Assembly: GCA_003254925.1 (NCBI GenBank)
Contig: QANZ01031018.1
Span: 57,160-121,159 of the forward strand
Length of the DNA: 64,000 bases
DNA from: Chamaecrista fasciculata
Taxonomy: Eukaryota; Streptophyta; Magnoliopsida; Fabales; Fabaceae
Reading direction: 5' to 3'
The notes under the pieces: model-generated
What the model was told of the DNA's origin: nothing
What the model saw: only the letters and a program-made list of their open reading frames with translations
The model's database searches: none
Made by a program: the position numbers and the translations under genes
Part shown: in pieces, positions 57,029-64,000 of the stretch
Layout of the letters: each line of letters starts with the position of its first letter
How positions within the stretch are numbered: the stretch's first letter is position 1

Positions 57029-59053
57029 TGTTGGAGATAGTGCCATAGGGCTAATCATTTTATGTGAAATGTGATGAACATTTGATTAATTTATGGAGAT
57101 AAATTAATGTGTTATCATGTTATTAGCATGTTTACTATGATAACGTCCATGATTAATTATGAGATAATTAATCTAAATTTGTCCCTGGTCGATTGTTTTC
57201 GTGGGAACGAAAACGAACTAAGACCAGCATGACCTCGGTGCATAGAGATGCATGCACTAGATGCTGGGATGAGAGTCATGGTGCAATTACGTAAGGGGTT
57301 ACGAGTTGCTGGACTGACCCGGAGAGTCCTGCATGGGTTTAGTCATCAGCTTGCCTCTCCTATACGCCTGTAGCGATGCCTTAGACCTGAGGTCATCATT
57401 ATTCCGGCGTTGTAGTTGTCAGACTTTGGCTTAGTCTAACGTTGCCCATAACAGGGTAGCCATAAGGGCTAAGTACGGGTTTGATTGATTGCCGTGCTGA
57501 GGAATGTGGATTGGCCAAAATGAGATTTTGTCCCTCATAAGATGAGAGATATCTAACTGGCGCCCTCGATGAGTCTGTCCAGGAAAAGAGTGGCCACTCA
57601 GGAATTGGGACTTACCTAGGGAATCGAGAAAGTTGTGGTTTGGATTATGGATGACTTTCCGGTGCCCAGCCCATGACCAAGATACGTAGGACAATAGGGT
57701 CTCTGACAAGGAGGTACTGAGGTTAAGTCGTTTTGGTTAAAACGATAACTCGCATGTTTTGGGTAGTTGTGATGGCTTGCTAGAGTCCGCTCACGACTTG
57801 TAGGTCATGGGGATGGCCTACTGCCAACTTCACGTGAGGCCTGTTGGGTCACACACGAGCAGGAACAGGACACCATTTAAAAGGGACACAAATTAGGGTT
57901 AATTCGTGGGTCACTCAGGTGGCACGATTTAAGACACAGAAGAAATGTCTGGGACATTAGGTCTTGTCTTAATTGATCTACAGTTGTAAGATATTTAAAT
58001 TTGTGGGACAAGTTTAAATATAATAATTGTTAAATGATTAATGGGGATTAATTATTTACAATTAAAATATTAGGGAAAAATGATTCAGATAATGTTCCTA
58101 AAAGTTAGGAAATTATTGAATTATAAAATTCCCCAATAAATATGAGGGTGGCGCCTCTTTTGGATTATTTGGATAAATAAAATTGTTTTATTAATTCAAA
58201 TAATAAGTTTGAATTCAAAAGATTTGATGGAGATATCAAAAGATTTGATTCAAACAGATTTGGTGAGATCTCCTCTCAGGATCTTTGGTGAATCATGAAT
58301 TAAGGAAGTTTTTGATTTATAAAATTCCAAAGAAAATGAGGGAGATAGGCGCATGGCTTGGTGGGTCCCAAGGAGAGATTTGATCTCTCATTTGATTCTC
58401 CAAGATTGCAGTTTGAATTTAAATTAAAATAGTAAGGTAATATTTTAATTGTAAATTCAAGTCCTAAAATAATTATATTATCAGAATATCTTGATTTTAG
58501 GAATAATTAAATCACCAAATATTTTATTTATATATATGAGGCAAGTCGACTTGCCCCATAAGAGCATAGCATACTAACCCTAGTTTTGATTTTCATCCTC
58601 CTTGAAGAGAGAGAGAAAATCGCACCTTTGCACCCATAGAGAGAGAAAGTCGACTTTTGCTAAGGAGTTAGTAAAAAATTGACTTGGCTCCATAATTAGG
58701 GTTTAAGAGAAGAAAAGGCAAGAAGGATTTCTTGTGGGGGGTTTCTTCTATGCGCCACTTTTGCTGAATTGGATTCAAGAAGGAGTTCCTGAATTCAAGG
58801 GCTGTAGATTGGTCCCTAGTTCTTTTGGAGAAAAGAACTGAAGGCTAGCACCTTGGTGTCCGAAGAAACTGTTCGTGTGGATTACTGGCAGAGGGAGAAC
58901 GCTGGGAGTGGGCTCCTTGGACTCGCCTTGTACAACCATCCGATTGAAACTCGTGAGGTATACCACTATCTAAAAGTTTTAAATTCTGCTAGCAGATCCG
59001 TTCGGGAATTCTAGGACCTAGGCGCTTTTATTTTAAGTTTTATTTTTGCTTCC
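57029..59053 (+). mobile_element. LTR element (family TGTTGG...CCAACA), copy c, 3' end truncated
   Basis: It starts TGTTGGAGATAGTGCC and is collinear with copy a (10564) and with the reverse complement of copies b and d: 'gtccctggtcgatt', 'gctggactgacccggaga', 'gatggcttgctagagtccgc', 'ggtggcgcctc' and 'ctgttcgtgtggattactgg'. It is the most complete copy, with no N. It stops at 'tttttgcttcc' and lacks the final 'ctaggattcccaaca', so the right end is deleted and no target duplication can be seen. Confidence 0.82.
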
Positions 59054-59560
59054 CCATCACTTCATGACGCTAGAAGATTGCTTAATGGCGACGGTTGGGT
59101 TTGGAATTCTAAGGGAGAGGAAGTTGGTTTCCCGCCATCTTCCCAAACACCCCTTGAAAGAATTTTGCACAGGTTGATCAGTACGAAAATCCTGCCAACA
59201 AAATTCCAATACATGGTCACCCCCGATGAAGCTCGTCTCTTAGTATGTGTGCTTCATGGACATCCCGTAGATATTGGACAAATCATTTATAATCAATTGC
59301 GCAACAATATTCATAGAAAACTTGTCCAAAATCTATGGTTTCCTAGTACCATATGTGCTCTAGCCCAGCAAGCAGGAGTGATTATCAGCCCATCCAAAGA
59401 ATGTCTCGAGGGTCTCCTATCCGTTACTCTTAGTGAGGTGGCATCACCTCTCGATAAGTATCCTAAGGAAAGCTCGAGCAGAAACCACGTTCAGCGATTC
59501 GAGATTAACGTCATTGAGACTACTGACACTGATCGAGCCGGTTTATACCATGCTATCTAG
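59054..59560 (+). pseudogene. Fragment of a 'putative plant transposon protein' (Athila-type ORF)
   Basis: The frame is open from the junction with the LTR element. It reads LHDARRLLNGDGWVWNSKGE and then PLERILHRLISTKILPTKFQ, followed by ARLLVCVLHGHPVDIGQIIY and RKLVQNLWFPSTICALAQQA. The block 'W..FI...L.P......v....ALL..l..G..i.vG..I...i........WFPsLI..L...aGV' is the plant transposon protein domain found in the ORFs of Athila-like and related elements; its function is not known to me. The N-terminal part is missing, lost at the junction with copy c. There is no in-frame ATG near the start of the fragment. It ends normally at 59560. Confidence 0.7.
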
Positions 59561-59630
59561 AGGTCTTTGGATGTGTTTTGTGATGTTTTATAACCTATAT
59601 TAGGTGTTTTAGGCCTCTAGATAGGATAAT

Positions 59631-60919
59631 TGTTGCATTGAGATCACAATTGCATTTTGGTCCTTTTATTGGTTTTTAGTGTAATTCTCTCATGTTTTAA
59701 GTGTTTAATTATATCTTGAGGTTTTACATGTTTATCTTAGTGCAATTGTAAGCTTTTAGGAGCCAAGGACCCAAAGATTGAAGTGGAAGAAGGCCGGGAT
59801 CGAAGCGGAATGAAGTCGGGAGCGAAACGAAGGCGAAACACCATTTTTTTAGAATAGGCCGTTGGCAAGCCATCTCTTGCCTTGATGGCTTTCCAACGGC
59901 CTTGTCGCAATTTTTCATGCTGATTTCGTATTTTTGCAAACCCAACCCAATCTTTCACTTATTTTACCCGAAACTAAACCCTAAGGACCCGAAATATTGT
60001 TCCTAAACTAACCCAACTCATCATTTAACCTATACCCACCAAAAACCCTCATTCACACATCATTCTCACCTCACCTAGCCTCCATTTCCTCCCCCCTTCT
60101 CCTCTTACCTTCCATCTTCATCTTCCTTCACAATTCATGGCTGAATCACTTGGAGGAGCTGTTCTCCACTCAATGGTCGGCTAGATTCCTTGCTCGGAGC
60201 TTGGAGGATGAAGCTTGAGCACTGATTTCATCGTCTTAGGGAGTTTTTTTCTACACTTTATCATCTTTTCATCTTAGGGTTTCACTTTTGTTGGTAGACA
60301 TTGTAGAAATTCTGATGTAATAGATGATTTAGTTGGTATTTCTTGAGCTTGGATTGATTGTATCACACTTTGAGTCATTAATTTGATACTCTACGTTGTT
60401 TGGCTCTATCGGTTTGTGATAATTGTGTGATTTATCTTAGTTGATGAATGTATGTTTGTTGATTGAACTAGCTCAAGGAATTGTGACTAATTTGATTGTG
60501 GCTTGATTAATTTGATTGATTAGAAGCTTGTTTAAGAACTAATTGACTAAGTTAATTGAACTTTTCTATGAGTTTTCATGGCATTTCAATTTAGTCCCTG
60601 TTTACAAAAACTCTCAATATCATTTTGTGTGCAATGAGAGCCAAATCCATCCATTACTCCGAGTGTTTTCTCCATTTGACCTTTCCAACTTTAGTTTATT
60701 TTTATTTGCATTTTGATATTTTAGTCCTCAAACAAATCTTTTACAAACCAAATTTTTATAAGTTTAGTATATAGTTTTATTGCATTTTCTTTAGTTCCGG
60801 CTTCTTAGAATCGCTTAAACTCCACATACGAGAGTCCCTAAGAGAATACGACCCGGCGAGTATCATTATACTACATATTTAGCCGGTCTTTTTGGTGCGC
60901 ATCGCGACGTGCGAGATCA
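59631..60919 (+). mobile_element. 5' LTR of a second tRNA-Asp-primed Ty3/Gypsy element
   Basis: The right end (CGAGATCA) is fixed by the primer-binding site 5 bases further on. The left end is placed at TGTTGCATTGAGATCAC, the most likely TG terminus after the previous ORF, so it is approximate. The interior contains 'gcaagccatctcttgccttgatggctt', an inverted phrase around 59870. It is not visibly related to the LTR at 51594. Confidence 0.65.
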
Positions 60920-60923
60920 AAAG

Positions 60924-60941
60924 TGGCGCCGTTGCCGAGGA
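60924..60941 (+). promoter_or_regulatory. Primer-binding site complementary to tRNA-Asp
   Basis: TGGCGCCGTTGCCGAGGA; it differs from the site at 53026 at one base (G to A). Confidence 0.85.
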
Positions 60942-61168
60942 CTCATCGTGAGTCCCTGAGCGGTTCTAGGTTCTAGTAGGTTGTTTTTGGTTTTTTTTGC
61001 TTGTTTTTGTTTATAGTTCCTTTGATTTTTGGTATAGTTATGTTTAGTTTATAATTTTTTTTAGTTCTTTTAGGTAGTTTAAAAAGATAAAATTCAAGTT
61101 TGTTTGAAATCTTTCTTCTTAGGTGATTTTCTGGAGATTGTTTTCTAATCTTAATTGATTGTTCTTAC

Positions 61169-61705
61169 ATGGATGGAAGACATTTTTCTCCATTTTACCC
61201 TCATCATTCTTATAATTCTTATCAAGGGTCATTTGATTCTTCTAATGATTATTTAAATTCTTCTTCTTATAGGTACAATGATTACCCAATACAATCTCAT
61301 GGCATGTTCACATTTCCTTGTTCTTATTGCCAATCACGCATGCACATGGCTAGAGATTGCTATCACCTTCATGGAGAAGTCCCTCCCTCACACCATCAAT
61401 GGTCGGGACAACAACAACAATGGGGTAATTCACCTTACAATACTGATTTTGGATGGAATGGTCAACAAAACATCCGAAGGGAAGGAGGGTACAATTATGG
61501 TTCTCCTAGCTATCCGTGGGAATCATCAAGTCAATTTGGAAGCCCCCACCTCCTGACCATGACGCCTCCCATCCAACACTCATCACCGCCGGCAAGTAAG
61601 GATGATATGCAACTTTTGATGAAAGCACTGGCGGATTCTCAATCGAAATTGGATGAGACGTTCAAGATGTTTGTTAAGAAGTTCAAAGTGGTGAGAGTTC
61701 TTTAG
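61169..61705 (+). pseudogene. Gag-like ORF with zinc knuckle, second Ty3/Gypsy element
   Basis: This 178-codon frame starts MDGRHFSPFYPHHSYN 228 bases after the primer-binding site. It is rich in Ser, Tyr, Asn and Gln, and has the knuckle CSYCQSRMHMARDC (C-x2-C-x4-H-x4-C) near residues 50-63. A helical stretch at the C-terminus reads SKDDMQLLMKALADSQSKLD. No gag core (W-x-x-L-x-x-x-F-L-x-x-F) is present, so it is not a complete gag. The frame breaks at about 61685; the sequence continues in another frame as the next entry. This looks like the nucleocapsid of a reduced, non-autonomous element. Confidence 0.6.
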
Positions 61706-62406
61706 CTTCAGAGAAACCTATGGAAGCAACCTCTTCCCAACTTGAAAGATTGAAGGAAAAACATCTTGAAGACTTTGCTTTAGAACCCGTGCTAAGTCTG
61801 AGCGAGCAACAAGATGAGGTGCATGAGCAACCAAGAGACGAGGAAAATGACGATGAGGATGAAATCATTAAAATTGATGATGTGCCGCCTCCTACTACTC
61901 GTCTACCATCTTTCCCTCCTTGTGATGATCGACCTCTCCTATTAATGATTCAGTGGCTTGTCGATCAAACTGTGCTCAATGGTGCGGAGTTGGAGCAAGA
62001 AGAAGAAGAAGAGCTTAAAGAAAAAGTTTGCATAATTCCATCACTCGAGAAAGATATAAGTACCTTGGAAACAGCTGAAGTTTCTAAGGAGACTGAGGTG
62101 TTGGAACCTAAGCAAGAAGAAGAAGAATCACCCGCACCACTACTACTCTCATTTTCCAAGCAGCTTGAACCAAAAATAGCAACACCTTTTGCTCCTTCTC
62201 TTTTGAATGTTGAATTTGTTATTCCTTCTCACTCTTTTTACACACCACCATGCTTATATGATTTTATTTCTTTGTGTGATATAGGAGTGAAGGAAGTAAG
62301 GACCAAGGAGTTTGCTTGTCAGAGGGAGGGGAACATCTTGGGTTCCTTGCAGAGAAGACGTCTTCTACCCCTCTGGATCTTCAAGCAGAATTTGCAGCCA
62401 GATTGA
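61706..62406 (+). pseudogene. Acidic ORF continuing the gag-like protein
   Basis: In the shifted frame the text QSGESSLASEKPMEATSSQL leads directly out of the previous ORF, so the two were probably one protein. The frame continues as a Glu-rich chain (ELEQEEEEELKEKV, VLEPKQEEEESPAPLLLSFS) and ends at 62406. I recognise no domain, and no protease or RT follows. Similar acidic linkers follow gag in the element at 53224. Confidence 0.5.
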
Positions 62407-63434
62407 TCAGGTTGTATCTCTTCCTTTCCCCACTTAGCTTTATGTTTTGCTGAGCTGATTGTCTGATTTGAAGTGTGGGGGAGGAATTTTAGTTGTAGTT
62501 AATTAGGAGTAGTGTTTTAGTGTGAATAAATTGTCTGGTGCTCTGCTGAGTAGTCTGCTTTCTAAGTTGTTTTCTAGCTACTTGGTTTTCTTTCCCAATT
62601 TTTCCATTGTCTTCTGCATTGAGGACAATGCATAATTTTAAGTGTGGGGGAGAGACACCGTTGGTGGATTTTAGCGCCAGCTAAAAATTTTTGGGTCTAT
62701 CTTTTTGGGTTAATTTTCATCAGTTTTCCTTTTGTTTCTGGCATTTTTGTTTGTCTTGTGCTTCTGTTCTGCATGTTATGAGTTGTTTTGATTGATGAAC
62801 TCTGCTTTTGATTCTGTTTTCCTGAGTTTAGTTAAGTTTAGGGAGAATTTCAAGTATGCTCTTGATGTGATCTGTTTGCCTGTTTCATATGGTTACAACT
62901 CATTTATGTGCTTTAGACTGATTAATGACTGTTTTGAGACTGTCTTGAGCTATTTTATTCATTTGAGTTCTTCTGATCATGTTTGAGAGACCCTTACCCT
63001 ATGGAAGTTTTGAGCCTATAATTTTCCATTGTTTGAGTGACATTTTAGTCCAATAGCTTAGTTTCACTAGAACTTTATTGCTCTAAATTGAAGCTTGATG
63101 TGCATTTTCATGTTTGATATGATAAAGGCATTCATTCCTACCCTTGATCCATACACAAGCCTAAACAATTTCCTTTGCTCCACATTTTGTGCCTTTCATG
63201 CGAGTTTTGACCTCTTCCGTATTTTCTGTTATTTTGTTTTCTTTTTCGTGTTTTGTTGTTGGGTTCTTGTCCTTTTTGGGTTTGGATCCGGGATTTGCCA
63301 AGCAAGAAAAAAAGGAAAAGAAAGAAATAGAAGTATAAAAAGATTGAAAATAAAAGCCTTGTGTGTTTAGTATGGAAAATATGATGAATCAAGGCCAATA
63401 AAATGCACAAAAGTAAAAAGAAAGAAAGGGAATT
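62407..63434 (+). mobile_element. Non-coding 3' part of the second Ty3/Gypsy element
   Basis: Two copies of AAGTGTGGGGGAG (about 62473-62485 and 62639-62651) resemble purine-rich tracts of Athila-like elements. The rest is T-rich, with no long frame. It ends where another LTR begins at 63435. No 3' LTR like 59631-60919 is seen. Confidence 0.5.
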
Positions 63435-64000
63435 TGTTGGGAAATCCTGGGGCAAAACACGCAGCGGAAGCAAAACTTAAAACAAAAAAAACTTGCGCTC
63501 CCTAGGAATTTCCCACCCTGAGATCCGCTAGTTGAATTTAAAACCAGATACGAAAAGTGTTATACCTCAAGCTTTCAATCGGATGGTTAAACTTGGCGAG
63601 TCTGAGAAGTCCGTTTGCCACGTCCTTCCTCCACCGGTAATCCACACGAACAGTTTCCCGAACACAAGGTGCTAGCCTTCTTGTTTCTTTCTCCAAAGAA
63701 ACCAGGGAATTGAATCTACAGTTGTTGAACTCAGGAACTCCTTCTCTGAATTCAGGCTAGGTGGCGCAACAATGGAGAAGACAGTAACAAAACTCCTTTT
63801 GTTCTTCTTCTCTAAAACCCTAAATTGACTTTCTCTCTCTAACTCTTTAGGAGAAAAGTCGAACTTCTCTCTCTACAAGGAGGAAGGCGAGTTTCTCTCT
63901 CTCTCTACAAGGAGGAAGATGATTGCTAAATGAATTAGGGTTTCACACAAGCATGTATATGGGCTAGGCGACTTAAGCTTATATAATTACCAAAATTATG
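63435..64000 (-). mobile_element. LTR element (family TGTTGG...CCAACA), copy d, runs off the window
   Basis: On the plus strand it begins TGTTGGGAAATCCTGGGG and continues with 'gcagcggaagcaaaac', 'gagatccgctag', 'gtgttatacctca', 'gtaatccacacgaacagttt' and 'gaaaagtcgaacttctctct', the reverse complement of the LTR ends at 11800-12256 and 58600-59050. Only the last 566 bp of the LTR are inside the window. Confidence 0.85.

Noticed and set aside
63095..63473. Hydrophobic frames on both strands
   Set aside because: T-rich low-complexity DNA yields Phe/Leu-rich frames by composition; no start context or homology supports them.
1..64000. tRNA, rRNA, organelle-derived or prokaryotic genes
   Set aside because: I looked for tRNA boxes, rRNA segments and plastid or mitochondrial coding sequence and saw none; the tRNA-Asp similarity at 53026 and 60924 is only the primer-binding site.

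Overview
The window is nuclear DNA from a flowering plant, probably a eudicot; I cannot name the species. It is AT-rich and holds intron-containing F-box/LRR/FBD genes, plant-type LTR retrotransposons primed by tRNA-Asp, L1-like LINEs, CACTA elements and many MITEs. I see no prokaryotic gene organisation, CRISPR array, rRNA or tRNA gene.

Host genes. The backbone is a tandem cluster of one F-box gene family, all on the minus strand and all with the same three-exon plan joined at phase-0 introns (F-box and leucine-rich exon 1, short LRR exon 2, FBD-like exon 3). Gene A (left edge to 2929) has exon 1 split by a CACTA element. Gene B (16622-19000) is a pseudogene with a frameshift and a stop. Gene C (37703-41062) and gene D (42921-45778) look intact, at 559 and 553 codons. 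Relic E (48058-48345) is a fragment of exon 1. Intron 1 carries the same old TIR repeat in A, B, C and D, and about 1 kb of 5' flank is duplicated with the genes. A second host-derived sequence is a P4-ATPase (ALA3-like flippase) fragment at 28761-29068 plus 31565-31747, cut in two by an LTR element.

Mobile DNA by region. 0.9-2.3 kb: CACTA deletion derivative. 5.4-5.8 kb: Mutator-type MITE. 6.2-7.8 kb: solo LTR. 9.2-14.8 kb: LINE pieces, the larger one split by an LTR element at 10564-12425. 15.0-16.4 kb: a 0.73-kb foldback and a Tourist-like MITE. 20.8-27.3 kb: Ty3/Gypsy gag-pol on the minus strand, with one stop in RT, an unsequenced gap, and no 3' end. 29.1-31.6 kb: another copy of the LTR family seen at 10.6 kb. 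31.9-37.7 kb: MITEs, a LINE fragment, a copia-like LTR with a stretch of internal region, and a CACTA end. 49.0-64.0 kb: a stack consisting of a MITE, a LINE, a gag-protease Ty3/Gypsy element, a third copy of the 10.6-kb LTR family, a transposon-protein ORF, a second tRNA-Asp-primed element, and a fourth copy of that LTR family running off the right edge.

The F-box genes would act as substrate receptors of SCF ubiquitin ligases. Everything else is transposon accumulation that has spread the cluster out. Several single-N positions fall inside repeated LTRs and look like assembly seams, so structure there should be read with care.
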